From Notamacropus eugenii (taxonomy: Eukaryota > Chordata > Mammalia > Diprotodontia > Macropodidae): 64,000 bases of DNA. The first letter of the stretch is position 1. Each line of letters starts with the position of its first letter. Where the stretch lies: assembly GCF_028372415.1 (NCBI RefSeq), contig NC_092879.1, positions 71,096,412 through 71,160,411 on the forward strand, given 5' to 3'. The notes under the pieces are model-generated. The model searched no databases. It was not told the DNA's origin and was given only the letters and a program-made list of their open reading frames with translations. This document shows positions 1 through 11,419 of this stretch, one piece after another. The position numbers and the translations under genes are program-made.

Positions 1-183
1 TGGTCTTTACTTCAGTGAAGTGATGTCCTTGACCTTCCAAGACACTCCATTTCCCTTTGGGATAGCTGTAATTTTCAAGTGGTTACTTCTGACATCAACC
101 CTAAATCTGCCTCTGTAACTACTACTCATGACTCCTAGTTCTGTCCCCTGGGTCCAAACTGAATGTTTATTCCCTCTTCTAGG

Positions 184-266
184 GCTTCTTAAACTTTTTC
201 CACTTATGACCCTTTCAGTGCTTCCTATATGCCCCATCTGGGGTTGCAACCCACAGTTTAAGAAGC
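184..266. mobile_element. Short DNA-transposon remnant with inverted ends
   Basis: A perfect 12-base inverted repeat bounds this 83-base piece: GCTTCTTAAACT at 184-195 and AGTTTAAGAAGC at 255-266. The interior ('ttttccacttatgaccc', 'ggggttgcaacccaca') resembles a widespread mammalian non-autonomous element whose ends read 'cttcttaaactttttccac'. The copy looks internally deleted. No flanking duplication was found. Confidence 0.55.
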
Positions 267-749
267 ATAAGAAGCACTGGACTAGACAACCTTTCAAATG
301 CTTGAAGACAACTATCACGCAAGCCTTCTATTCTCCAAGCTAAACATGCCCACTTCTTTCAGTTGATCCTCATAGAAGATCCCTTTGCCCTCCCCATGGT
401 TGCCTTCCTGTGGAACTCTCAGCTTATTAATGTCTTTCCCAAGACATACTGTACAGAACTGAACACATTACTCCAAATGAGGTCCATGAAAGCAGAGGAC
501 AGTGAGCCTAGTATTCCCCTAGGGCTGGACGCTGTTGCTCTTAATGCCCCAGATTCCATTACCTTTTGGAGCTGCCACATTGAACTTACAATTCACAAAA
601 CCCCCAAGATCCTTTCCAGATGAACTGCTAGTTAGTCAGAGCTCCCTCATCTAGTACTTTCGAAGTTGATTTTTTTGAACTCAAGTTCTTTTATTTCTGT
701 TAAATTTCATCTTATGAAATTTGGCCTAATGTTCAAGTCTGCCCAACCT
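267..749. other. Unannotated stretch
   Basis: Mixed-composition DNA. The open frame at 363-623 has no recognisable domain, is short and is most likely chance. I see no promoter, exon or repeat here that I can support. Confidence 0.4.
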
Positions 750-950
750 CTTCATCTTACAGATGAGGAAAGTGAGACTCCTTTAGAGTAAGGACTATTT
801 CATTTCTCTCTTTATACCCCTAGCACTTAGCATAATACCTGGCACATAGGAGGGGTTTAATAAAAGTTTGTTGATAGAAGGTCACATAAGTAGTCAGTAT
901 CATAGCCAGGGTTCAAATTCATGCCATCCAGTTACAGATCTAATTGCCTG
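750..950. repeat. L2 3' tail lying inside a MIR-like fragment
   Basis: Bases 786-877 end in 'agcacttagcataatacctggcacatag' followed by 'taataaaagtttgttg', the typical sense-strand L2 LINE terminus. Flanking pieces ('cttacagatgagg' before it, 'ggtcacataagtagtcag' and 'gccagggttcaaattc' after it) read as an antisense MIR/CORE-SINE, so two ancient elements are juxtaposed or nested. Both are strongly diverged. Confidence 0.55.
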
Positions 951-1620
951 TTTGTCTGTTTTAGATACTCAAAAACAAGGATGAAAACAGCAATTCCAAG
1001 AATTCTTGGGCTTATGATCCCCTCTTAGACCATTATGTACCTTCCATTCCCTGCCTAGAGAGATATGAATGAAAATTTGCCATGGCTAGACACCTACTAA
1101 TATACTAACTTGTTAATCTTATTCAAGTTTAAAGGAGAACTACTCTCATTTGCATAATGCTGCCCACCCATAATAAAACATTTCAAGTCTAAAAGCCTAG
1201 ATATTTGAACAATTGGCATCTGTACCAGTTTACCATGGAAAACAACCAAGCTGACTCTTATCTCTCCTGCGCCAATGAATATCATGCCAAACAACAAGGC
1301 ATCAGGGCAGAAGAGAGTTGTTACTTCAAGTTAATGAGCCCAATTTTCTCTTGCAAGCTAAGGAGGACATAATGTTGGATCCTAAGGGAAAGAAAACAAC
1401 TCATCTGGTAATTTTTCAAATTCTCTTGGAGAGGTGACAACCTCAACAACAATCGGCAATGTAAGTTTTTCATTACACCTCAAGGTTCCAAAGTGGACTT
1501 TGGGATGTTTCCTGCCTCTTCTCTTGGTGAGCCCGAATCCTCATTCACCCCACTCATCTCTTCCCTTCCTGGGCAGTGCCCCATTTTCCAAAACAGAACA
1601 GAGAAAGAAGTGCAGTAGCA
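951..1620. other. Unannotated stretch
   Basis: No gene or repeat recognised. The minus frame at 1097-1297 and the plus frame starting at 1434 have no recognisable protein similarity. Confidence 0.4.
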
Positions 1621-1624
1621 CTGG

Positions 1625-1840
1625 GAAACAGCCTAGTATAATGAAAAAGGGCTGGGATTTGGACTCACAGGATCTAGGTTTGAATCCTGGCTCGAACACT
1701 TAATTCCCTGTCTGTAGGACTTTGGGCAAGTGACTTCCCTTATTCTGAGTTTTACTTTACACCTCTGTGAAATAAAGGTCTTCGACCAGATGGCCTGTAG
1801 GATCCCTTCCATCTTTCAATCTGTGACTCTGTGATCCTTT
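1625..1840 (+). repeat. CORE-SINE (MIR/THER type)
   Basis: The order 'ggatctaggtttgaatcctggctc', 'actttgggcaagtgacttccc', 'gaccagatggcctgtaggatcccttcc' and 'ctgtgactctgtgatcc' is that of a sense therian CORE-SINE ending in the 'cagatggcct...gatccttcc' tail. It is diverged, and no flanking duplication is visible. Confidence 0.65.
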
Positions 1841-2375
1841 CCTAATGAGCCCCGTTTGGGGGTTGTTGTTCTCTGGGGCCGCCATCCCCATTGCCTACAT
1901 GTGACCCCGAGTGAGGAAATACACCGCACTGCAGTTTGGAAGCCTTCATTTGGGCCATTCCATGAGCGAGTGTATTAAGTGAACCACAGATTCAAGGGCA
2001 AACTTCCATGTATTCTGTTAAGTGCAGCCTGGGAACTGTTTCCAAGAACTCTCCTGAATAGCTGGGCTTGGGAGAGGATTAAATGAGTTGATTAATTTGT
2101 TTAGCACAAGAAAGCACTTTGAGCAAAAGCTGCATTCCTTTGAGGCCAAGTATTATCATATTAACTTAAGGAAACATAGCCAAGGGCCAGTGCTTAGGTA
2201 CTCAGAGATTTAAGTAGGAGATGAAGTTTTAGCATTGACCTCTCAGTGGGTTTTGGAACGGGATTGGGTTGTGTCTACGCAGGCAAAATGAAGTGGGTAA
2301 TTGAGACAGTAACCCTAATAGTTTGAGTTCTTTGGACAAATGCACTGAACAGTCCCAGAGTACCCAAAGGGTAGC
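1841..2375. other. Unannotated stretch
   Basis: No element or exon recognised. Composition is normal for the window. Confidence 0.35.
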
Positions 2376-2389
2376 TTTCTTTCTTTTTC

Positions 2390-2461
<72 letters not shown>

Positions 2462-2490
2462 TCCTTTCTTTCTTTCCTTCTTTCTCTCTT
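2376..2490. repeat. (CTTT)n microsatellite
   Basis: Almost pure CTTT/TTTC repeats, cleanest from about 2391 to 2462, with a few interruptions at the right edge. The low-complexity open frames on both strands here (poly-KKER and poly-FLSF) are artefacts of the repeat. Confidence 0.95.
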
Positions 2491-2499
2491 ACTTTCATC

Positions 2500-3470
2500 C
2501 TTTCTTTTTTTGTCTCCACTGAGCACTTGGTAATTGTTACATAATTAAAGCTAGTTTATGACTTGTAATACGTTCTACAAGTGGCAAGTATTCCATAGTA
2601 GCATCACCCTTTAACATGCATGACTACCAACCAAATACACTAAGTAAACTGCTTAAGGTTAAAAAGTGAGTCAGTGGCACAGAGAGAAGAGGGCTTTGGG
2701 CTTCTATGTTTAGGAGCAGCCTTTCTGTGCATGTCCATTCTTGTTAAACAACTTATTTCGCATGATTATTTCCTGGTGATTTCAGATGGCGCTCTCTGGT
2801 GAAGTGTTTTAATTGAACGACAAGAGCCTGTTGAAAGGGCTTGAAGGTTTACCACTCAGTGTGGTCCATTGAAAACCAACACCACAGAGTTACACTGTTA
2901 AAAGAACAAACCACTGTGTTCTGACTGAAGGAATCTGGTGACTTCTTTGTTTCTCGTAGGGTCCCCAAGAGTGTCTAACTGGTACTCGGATCTGGGCTTT
3001 AGATCTGAGTTTGGCGTGGACATAGCTCAACTTGTGGGCACACAGTAAGGATTGTGAAGGTGCCACTATCACAGGCAGAGCCAGGCTTTGGAAGCTGAAT
3101 TCCTGTGGGACTGGAGATTGACAGCTGTAATACCTTCCCACTGTCAGTTCAGTACCTTTGAGATAAGGGAAGGAGTCCTCATTAATATTGTGGATGGTTG
3201 TTAATATTAGTGAATGTGAAATAACATTTCCATGGCTCAGTACCTGAGTGCTTTCTCAGGATTCAAACTGGCGTTTCCACTCTTTTGACTTGCTGATAGC
3301 CTTTGCAACTTGTCACAAAATTGACCAAGTACGGAAAGCAATGTGTCGTGTGAGAACTGTACCTTGGCTAGGATTATTAAACACTAGAGCGAATGATTGA
3401 AAGAAGTTGTGGAATCTTATCCTTTGTGAATTCTTCAGGAAAGGGAAGAATGCCATCTCTCTGAACTGCC
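2500..3470. other. Unannotated stretch
   Basis: Single-copy-looking DNA. The minus frame at 2890-3141 has no recognised domain. No CpG enrichment and no clear exon. Confidence 0.35.
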
Positions 3471-3474
3471 TGAG

Positions 3475-3665
3475 TGTGGCATAGTAAAAGGCAGTTGTGA
3501 TCAATCCAGTGGCAAGAATGTGGGATTTGGAATTGGCTCTGGGGGGCTTTGGGCCTGGCCTTTCCATTCTTGTGGCTGCATTCTCCTCCATGTAAAATAA
3601 AGGGCTTGCACCAGATGATGTCCCTTTCAGCTCAAAATCTGATGATGCTATGAGACCCATTCTGT
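3475..3665 (+). repeat. Degenerate CORE-SINE
   Basis: The pattern 'aagaatgtgggatttggaatt', 'ctccatgtaaaataaagggcttgcaccagatgatgtccctttcagctc' then 'aatctgatgatgctatgag' matches the tail layout of THER/MIR SINEs. It accounts for most of the overlapping 123-codon minus frame at 3313-3684, which is therefore not a gene. Confidence 0.5.
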
Positions 3666-3907
3666 TGAAAGTCAAGTTTTCCATTCATTCTAATAGTTCC
3701 TTGGCTTGTCCTTCATTGTCCCGTCTTGACTACAGTCACATCCATGCCAAAGAAGTGTAAGGCCCTTTTTGTCCTATGGTTCTGTGATCATCAGGAGAAA
3801 CTTTAGAAAACTTAATGGAAACTAAATTGGGGTGGTATCTTAAGAGGCAGCAGAGATGAGTTGATAGCTGACCATTCCTTGGCTACAAATTGAAATCTGA
3901 GAAAAAG

Positions 3908-4175
3908 GGAGGGAAGCTAGATATTGCAGTGGATAGAGCACAGGGCTAGGAGTCAGGAAGATGTGTTCAGATGCAACCTTACTTGCTTAGGATTTGACCC
4001 TGGGCAAGTCACATAACCTCTGTTTCTCTCAGTTTCCTCATCCATAAAATGGGGACAATAATTGTACCTGCCTCCCATGGTTGCTGTGAGGATCAAATGA
4101 AGATGCTATTTGTAAAGCACTTAGTACAGTGCCCAGTACATAGTCAGCACTTAATAAATGTTTCTTCCCTCCCCT
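3908..4175 (+). repeat. tRNA-headed marsupial SINE (WSINE-like)
   Basis: The head 'gctagatattgcagtggatagagc' and the 'ggagtcaggaaga' block match the tRNA-derived head. 'gggcaagtcacataacctctgtttc', 'aaatggggacaataat' and 'gcacttaataaatgtttcttccctcccc' follow in the order found in high-copy marsupial SINEs ending in a 'cttaataaatg' tail. Full length or nearly so. Confidence 0.75.
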
Positions 4176-4224
4176 CCACTCTCCTCCCCTTATTTTGTAG
4201 CCTTTCTCTTTGCAATACAGTTTA

Positions 4225-4490
4225 GTGAAAATAAAGAAGACTGGTCTGGGAACCACAAGACTGAGCAATATGAGCTCTGGTTCCATTCTTATCTTGGACT
4301 TTTTGTATAGGCTTTGGTAAGACTCTTAATCCCTGTGTGCCCCAATTTTTCCCTATTTGGTAAAATGGGAAAGATATCCCTGGTCTACTTAAGCCCTATG
4401 GCTTTTGTGGGAATCAAATTAGATACTAGATGAGACCATGTCTAATAAAGGTAAAACGTACCTCTATAAATGTGAGTTGTCATAATGTCA
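4225..4490 (+). repeat. Diverged MIR-like SINE
   Basis: Weak but ordered matches: 'gagctctggttccattctt', 'aagactcttaatccctgtgtgcc', 'ggtaaaatgggaaa', 'gtgggaatcaaattaga' and 'cctctataaatgtgagttgtcat'. This is the general order of MIR elements. Confidence 0.45.
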
Positions 4491-4496
4491 AAATAT

Positions 4497-4556
4497 AGCA
4501 GATATATTTATATCTCTTCTCTCTCTATTATATATATAATATGTATATATATTTAC
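4497..4556. repeat. TA-rich simple repeat
   Basis: Alternating TA-rich DNA with a TC-rich start ('tctctctctattatatatataata'). Low complexity. Confidence 0.7.
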
Positions 4557-5505
4557 AACAGGTAAATAATAGGAGGCAAATTAATTATTTTTCCCATGTA
4601 CAAACATTAGGAAATAAAAATATTTGAGGCTTTTTTCCAACAACAGGTAAATTTACTAGGTCTGGCATTTCATATCAGAGTCAGTATCCCTTCACATCTT
4701 CATGAATTAACATGCCTAGTCAAGAAATAAAGATGGCCAAAGGGTTACACTGGTAGTCCTGCAGTAGGAAAACAAGGACTCCAGCTCACTGGATAGATCT
4801 CCGGTGGAGGATTTATTGGATTCTAATGGCCAGCATCTTATAAGATGAAAACACATAGGGGGCTTCTTATCTGCTTTGGTGGAGGAAATGGCCACACCAA
4901 GAAGATCTTTGAGATATTGACACACTCAGGGAGAATACTAATAATAACTTACATTTCTATTACCAGTGACATGCTGGTAATATTTAACAACTGGCTCTCT
5001 GAAAAAAACTGTATCCATGACACACTTTTAATTTTAATCTATAATATTGACATTTTCTCCATCACTTTCTTTAGTCTAGACAATCAGCAAAACATTAACT
5101 CAAGCCCTGATTTGTGATGTTTGATGATTTCTCAGTTGAAAATGTTCACACTGAAAAGATAGCAGTTGGTTCTCCTGAGAGTAAGCTCTAGTACACTCTT
5201 ATTTCTAAAGAACCTTAGAGTTTGCAATGGGCTTTCCCTCCAACACTACAGAAGCAGGTAATGCAAATTGTTAAGGAATACTGCCATCTTTTTTCCCCCC
5301 CCAGAATTGTTTTCTCATATTCCTTAACTAATATAAGTTATCTCACTACTCCTCCCCCATAGGTCATCTCCCCTAGGTTTTTTGGATTCTCCTTTCCATA
5401 TGAAATTTCTGTTCGTCTAATTCATACCTATTCTGGTTATTTCAAAATAGGTAGTAGTTCCACTGATACTGAGTCATACTCAGTTCTGTTCACTAATTTT
5501 CCTTG
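4557..5505. other. Unannotated stretch
   Basis: AT-rich DNA with no supported gene. The plus frame 4845-5117 (90 codons) has no recognisable domain. 'ttttttcccccccc' at 5288-5301 is simple sequence. Confidence 0.35.
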
Positions 5506-6810
5506 GTCAACAAAGGTCTTGGAGCCAAGATGGCAGATTAGAGGTGATGTAGCTGAATGCTCTCAACATTCCCCTCTAAACAACTTTAAAATAAAGCCTC
5601 AAATCAAATTTTGGAGGGGAAGAGCCAACAAAAGGTCAAGATGAGACAGTTTCCCAGCCTATGAAAAGTTAGGAAGTTTGAAGAAGTTTGTGACACCAGA
5701 TGGAAGCCTCTCAGGAGCCTATACATGTGGTAACAGCAGCAGTTTCAGGAGCCCTCAGCCCATAGACAGTAAGGGGCTGGACAACTGGTCAGAAAGAGAT
5801 TACGGGGTACCTTTTGCTTGAACTGGGTATAGTTGGCACTGATTGGCAACTGTATTACCCATATGCAGTTTCAAGGTGGAGAGGAGTGCTAGTGTTTGGT
5901 CACAAGGGAGCACAGACCCTGGTCATAGTTTGAAGGCAAACAAGACTGCTAGCACTTATGGCTGTAGGAGACCAGGAGCCCTTCCTGGGTAAAGATCAGA
6001 GTGTAGTGATCACACCTCTCCTAGGATCTTACCATTTTGGAAGCACAGAAAACTTGAAGACCCTTAGAACTACCTCTGAAAATAACAGTATGAAAAATCC
6101 TGAAACTTAGATAATATCTCTCCATTTCCAAATGAGTAGAGCCCAACTTTAACATAAAGTTCAAAATCAAGAAACAGGTGGGAAAATCAGCAAACAACAA
6201 AAACAAAGAATTTGACCATAAAAAGCTGCTATGGTAGCAGGGAAGACCAACACATAAACTCAGAAGATGACAACAGTGTGAAAACAGCTATATACCAAGC
6301 TTCAAAGAAAAATGCTAATTGGACTGAAGGCCAACAAAAATTCCTGTAAGAGTCAAGTGGAATAGAGAACTTTCAAGCATTCCTGATTAAAAGACCAGAG
6401 CTGAATAGAAACTTTTACATTCAAACACAAGCCTCAAGGGAAACATAAAAAGATACGATTACTAAAATCATAAGGGTTTCAATAAAGTTAAACAGTTTAT
6501 ATTCCTATATGAGAAGATGATACACATAACTCCTAAGAATTTTATCCTTATTAGGGCAATGAAAAGAAGTTTACACTGGGGTCATGGGTGTAAGTCAATT
6601 ATGTTGGAATGATCTCCAAAAAAAAAAAAAATGAAGAGGTGAGAAAGAGGGATACACTGGGAGAAGGGGGAAGGGAGAAGTAGAATGGGGAAAATTTTCT
6701 CACATTAAAGAGGCACACCAAGAAGAGCTTTTACAATGGAGGGGGAAATGGGAGTGGGGATAGCCAATGCTTGAATCTCACTCTCATCAGAATTGATTCA
6801 AAGAGGGAAT

Positions 6811-6811
6811 A

Positions 6812-6842
<31 letters not shown>
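6811..6842. repeat. (CA)n microsatellite
   Basis: Sixteen or so CA units inside the L1 middle segment. Confidence 0.95.
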
Positions 6843-6845
<3 letters not shown>

Positions 6846-7013
6846 AGTTGTGTATTGAAATGTAACTTGCCCAGTAGGAAAATAGGAAGGGCAGTGGATA
6901 AAAGAAAGGAAAAGATGATAAAAGGGAGGAAAGATTAAGGGAGGCAGTAGTAAGAAGCAAAATAGACTTTGGAGGAGGAACAAAGAGAGAGAAAGAAGAA
7001 ACAGAAGAAAATG

Positions 7014-7483
7014 TTGTTGTTCATTCATTCAGTGTTGTCTGACTCTTCTTGGCTCCATATCATGCCAGACCTCTCTGTTTTCCACTATCTCCCAAAGTCT
7101 GCCCAAGCTCACGTTTGTTTCTTTCATCTTATCTTCTGCCATCCCTTTCTCCTTTTACCTTTAATCTTTCTTAACATCAGAATAATTTCCAATGAGTCCT
7201 GTCTTCTCATTATGTGGACAAAGCATTTCAGCTTCAGCTTCAGTATTTGTCCTTACAAAGAATAGTTTGAATTAACTTCTTTTAAGTATTGACTGATTTG
7301 ATCTCCTTGCTATCCAAGGAACTCTCAAAAGTCTTCTCCAGCACCACAATTTGAAGAGTTCTGTAGTGCTCAGCTTTCTTTATAGTCCAACTCTCACAGT
7401 CATACAATGCTACTGGAAAAATCATGTCCAGATTTGCCATAGCTTTCTTTCCAAGGAGCAAGAATCTTTTAATTTCATGACTG
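7014..7483 (-). mobile_element. BovB-like RTE 3' fragment with target-site duplication
   Basis: The plus strand reads 'ttgttgttcattcattcagtg', 'catgccagacctctctg', 'tccaatgagtcctgtcttctcat', 'gtccaactctcacagtcatac' and 'tttccaaggagcaagaatctttt', the antisense of the C-terminal and 3' end of BovB/RTE retrotransposons. The 12-base sequence cagaagaaaatg occurs at 7002-7013 and again at 7484-7495, exactly flanking the piece and duplicating L1 sequence. Insertion therefore came after the L1, on the minus strand, with 5' truncation and a short (AAC)n-type 3' end. Confidence 0.85.
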
Positions 7484-8835
7484 CAGAAGAAAATGGGATA
7501 GAGAGAAATAAATACACAGTAATGATAACTGTGAATGTGAATGGGATGAACTCACCCATAAAAAGGAAGCAGATAGCAGAATGAATTAGAAGCAAGAATC
7601 CAACAATATGTTGTTTGCAGGAGACACACTTAAAACAGAAAGACACACCCAGAATTAAAATAAAGGGCTGGAGCAGAATCTAATATGCTTCAGCTAAACT
7701 AAAAAAAAGGTAAAGATAACAATCATAATCTCAAGCAAAACAAAGGTCAAAGTAGAGCTAATTAAAAGAGATGAGGGGAATTACATTTTGCTAAAAGGTA
7801 CCATAGACAATGAAGTAAAATAAAAAAATTTTTACCGCAAGTTTCTCTGACAAAGGCCTTATTTCTCAAATATGTACTGAATACAGAACTGTCAGATTTA
7901 TAAAAATAAGAGTCATTCCCCAATTGATAAATGGTTAAAGGACATAAACAGGCAGTTTTCAGAAGAAGACATCAAAGCTATCTATAGTTATATGAAACAA
8001 TGCTCTAAATCACTACTGATTAGAGAAATGTAAATTAAAACAACTTTGAGGTACCACTTCACACGTATCAGAAATGTCAAATGCTGGAGAGGATGAGGGG
8101 AAAATAAGTACACTAATGCACTGCTGGTGGAGTAGTGAGCTGGTCCAAACATTCTGGAGAACAATTTGGAACTATGCCCATATGGCTATGAAACTGTACA
8201 TAACCCTTTGACCCAGTAATACCACTATTAGATCTATATCCCAAAGAGATCAAAAGAAAAGGAAAAGAACCTATACATACAAAAAATATTTATAGCAAAA
8301 AATTAGAAATCAAGGAGATGTTCATCAGTTGTGGAATGGCAGAACAAGTTGTTGCATATGATTGTGATGGAAGACTATTGTGCTGTGGGAAATCAGAGTG
8401 GAGTGGTTTCGGAAAAACATGACAAGACCTATATGAACTGATGCAAAGTGAAGTGAGAAGAACAGAGAGACCATTGTACCCAGTAACATCAATGTTGTAA
8501 TGATGATCAACTGTGAAAGATGTGGCTACTCTGATCAATACAATGATCAAAGACAATTCCAAAGGACTCAGGATGAAAAAATGCCATCCACCTTCAGGGA
8601 GAGAACTGATGAACTTTGAGCATAAATTGAAGCCTAATTTTCACTTACTTTATTTTTCTTGCCTTTTTTGGAAATATATATGTTTTGTATGATTTCACAT
8701 GTATAACTGATATATTGTTTGCCTTCTCAGTAGGTGGAGGAGGAGGTGAGGAGAGAATTTAGAACTCAAAATTTCAAAAGAATGTTAAACATAAACAATA
8801 AATTTAAAAATAAAAACAAACAAACAAACAAACAA

Positions 8836-9258
8836 AAATGGTCTTTCTTTAGCCTAATGATTTTCCCAAAGAGGATCTCTTCATTTTGTCCCGCTAATCA
8901 TATTTACCACCAACGTTGATTATATTATCAGTCTAATACATTGAAATACCACACTTTAAGAGGAAAACTGCTTCCCTGCTGCTCTCTTAGGAATGCGGGC
9001 GTTCACAATTAAAACTGAGTTATCAGCTAGCTCTGTGCTATCTGAGTGGGCACGGATGCACTCTTTCCTTCCTAATTTAATAAGGCAATTTCCTTAATAT
9101 CATAGATGATGATTCACCATTTAACTCATGATAAGAATCCTTGAACACCAGCCATGGAAAGCTATCGCTGAAAGATAAAGCTAACCTAAAGCTCAGCTAA
9201 ATACTAAATACTAAGAGAGGAGAGGGGAGGGAGCAGAGCAGAGCTAAGAGTAATGGGT
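8836..9258. other. Unannotated stretch
   Basis: Nothing recognised. A purine-rich patch 'gagaggagaggggagggagcagagcagagc' sits at about 9215-9245. Confidence 0.35.
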
Positions 9259-9261
9259 GCA

Positions 9262-9466
9262 AAGAGGAAAATATAAGCTGGATGTCAGGAAAAACTTCCT
9301 AACAGTTGAAGTCATTCAAAAGTGGTACAGACTGCCTGGGGAAGTGATGGCTTTGCCTCCCTGACTGGAGGTCTTCATGCAATAGCTAGATGTCTCTTGG
9401 TCCAGTATGACCTGGACTGGATTCTTGTTCAGTCACAGGTTGGACCAGATGGCCTCTAAGATCCAT
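9262..9466 (+). mobile_element. CR1/L3-type LINE 3' end
   Basis: 'gtcaggaaaaacttcctaacag', 'agactgcctggggaagtgatgg', 'ctggaggtcttcatgcaa' and 'ggttggaccagatggcctctaagatcc' follow the conserved order of the CR1/L3 terminus shared by birds and mammals. Confidence 0.75.
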
Positions 9467-9469
9467 TTA

Positions 9470-10690
9470 TCAATCAGTCAAGCAATAAGCACTTGTTAAG
9501 CACCTACTGTTTCAGGCTCTGGAGATACAAAGACAAGAATGAAACAATGACACAAAAACACCTTTAAGGAACTTAGGTTTTTATCAAGGGAGACAACTTT
9601 TAGATATAAGAATATATAGAAAATGAATACAGGGTAATTTGGAGGGGAGAGGCACACACAAGAAAGGTTCATTCATGTGTAACTTGTCACAAGCTGAGTT
9701 TTGAAACAAAGGATTCCAAGAGGTGCAAGTGAGGAGAGAGAGCATCCCAGGCATGGGCAAAAGCCAGCATGAAGACATGGAGATAGAAGATGGAATATAC
9801 TGTGTGAGAAAGAGCAAGGAAGTCAGTCTGGCTGGGCCTGATAGTACAGGAAAGAGAGCAATATATGATTAGACTGGAAAGGTAAAATAGAACCAGATTA
9901 TGAAGACCTTTAAATGCCAAATTCTCCAACCACTGACCTCCTTGGCTTCCTTTGTTTTATTTGGTCATTTCACACACACCCAACTCTTCATGACCCCATT
10001 TGGGGTTTTCTTGGCAGAGATACTAGACTGGTCTGCCATTTCCTTCTCCAGATCATTTGACAGATGAGAAAACTGAGGCAAAGAGGGTGACGTGGCTTTC
10101 CCAGGGTCACACCACTAGTAAGCATCTGAGGCCAGATTTGAATTCAAGAAGATGAGTCTTCCTGACTCCAGGCATGGCACTCTCTCCACTGTGCCACCAA
10201 GCCAGCCAAAAATGCCAACCAGAGAAGTTTATATTTGATCCTAGAGGCAATAGGGAGCCACTGGTGTTATTGAGTAGGGGAGTGATATGGTCACTATAGT
10301 TATGGAAAATCACTTTGGTAGCTGTGTCAAGAATGACCTAGAGTGGGGAGAGATACACAGAGCCCAATTAAGTGATTTTTGCAATATTCCAGGTCCAAGG
10401 TGACGAAGGCCTGGACTAAAGGAGTGGCTGTGTGAGGAGAGGGGAGAGGAGGACAGGAGATGTGTTCTAAAGCGGGGATTGAAAAGATTTGGAAACTGAT
10501 TATCATATATGTCAAGTTAGGGAGAGTGGGGAGGTGAAGATACACCAAGGTTTTGAACCTGAGTGACTAGAAGGATGCTTGACAGAAATAGCAAAGTTCA
10601 AAAGAGGAGTGAGCTTGGGGAGAAAGATAAAAAGCTCTGTTTTGGACATGTTGACTTTATGATGCCTTCTGAGATTCGGTGATTTCTATA
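9470..10690 (-). mobile_element. L2-type LINE segment, antisense, split by a SINE
   Basis: It starts with 'caataagcacttgttaagcacctactg', the reverse of an L2 3' end, and runs upstream through the L2 coding strand read backwards ('gagagcatcccaggcatggg', 'gggagccactggtg', 'ggtggctgtgtgagg'-like blocks). The complementary strand carries broken L2 ORF2 C-terminal sequence. A SINE at 9921-10209 interrupts it and the L2 resumes at 10210. Minus-strand frames here are fragments of the dead LINE. Confidence 0.7.
9921..10209 (-). repeat. tRNA-headed SINE (Mar1-like) with target-site duplication
   Basis: The antisense body includes 'catgaccccatttggggttttcttggcagaga', 'tgccatttccttctccag', 'gatgagaaaactgaggcaaa' and 'ccactgtgccaccaagcc'. 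The 9-base sequence aaatgccaa flanks it at 9912-9920 and 10210-10218, showing a simple insertion into the antisense L2. Confidence 0.85.
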
Positions 10691-11415
10691 TTCCTTTCCA
10701 ATTGTGGGGATCATTACCTCTTCTGAAGAATAGCCTACTACTGACTACTCAGTCCACACTGAAACCTAAAGAGAGTTGTCATTGGGTATTTAATCTATAA
10801 ACAGAATTTCTTTTGAAGGAACTGTTCCCAGAGCATGTCAAGAATCAGGTTTGTACATATCTATGGCTCTACCCCAATGCACATTTTAGTCTCTCCAAGT
10901 AAGGACTATAGACCAATCCACAGGTTATATATCTGATTTCCCTAGAAAATGACACTTCTGCCAACACCTTTCAGACATTGCACTTCCAGTAACAGCAATG
11001 AAAATAAACAATGCATGGTAATCAAGCATGAAAAGCAGATGAGGGTGGCAGTGTGTGGCCTACCCACAATTCCTCAAAGTTGAGCAGACCTGTTGTTGGC
11101 ACAGCTCACATGTCTATGACCCTGCAGTGCCCTCTCTGATTAATATTTAAGAGTGAAAGAAAATGAAGTAAAATGGAGACCAAGGTTAAATACAGTCATT
11201 GTTGAAACTGGAAAGAAGTGGGTGAAGAAGAAATCTGATATCCCTATAGAAGAAGGGGAGGGGGGGGGAAGCAAAAAGGAAGGAAACAGAAAATGTTAAA
11301 TCAATGGCTCATGGTATTATATGACTAATCGCCTCCAAGACGAGCTTGTTTTGAAGATGGAAATGTGTTCTTTTAAAAGTCTTGTCTAGGCAGTGAGCAG
11401 GACAGTACTTGGCAT
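10691..11415. other. Unannotated stretch upstream of a CpG island
   Basis: No repeat recognised, which makes this one of the cleaner single-copy stretches. A G-run interrupts it near 11262. It abuts the CpG island and could hold distal promoter elements. Confidence 0.4.
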
Positions 11416-11419
11416 GGAG

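Larger units (their letters stand above)
5510..8835 (+). mobile_element. Defective L1 LINE, split by an RTE insertion
   Basis: The left end carries the L1 signature 'ggagccaagatggcagatta'. About 6200-6350 resembles L1 ORF1-region DNA. At 7501-7590 the frame encodes VNVNGMNSPIKRK, the start of the L1 ORF2 endonuclease domain, and 'ttgtttgcaggagacacac' (Q-E-T-H) follows. Near 7825 the sequence jumps to the far C-terminal part of ORF2 ('gcactgctggtggag', 'ccctttgacccagtaatacc', 'gtggaatggcagaacaa'). The 3' UTR ends in 'gagagaatttagaactcaaaa' and an A-rich tail with (AAAC)n. Most of ORF2, including the reverse transcriptase, is missing, and stops are frequent, so it is dead. Bases 6360-6990 are probably L1-internal but were not assigned with certainty. 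Confidence 0.75.

Noticed and set aside
2229..2544. Lysine/glutamate-rich and FLSF-rich frames
   Set aside because: They are translations of the (CTTT)n microsatellite.
3313..3684. 123-codon minus frame as a gene
   Set aside because: Half of it lies in a degenerate SINE and no domain is present.
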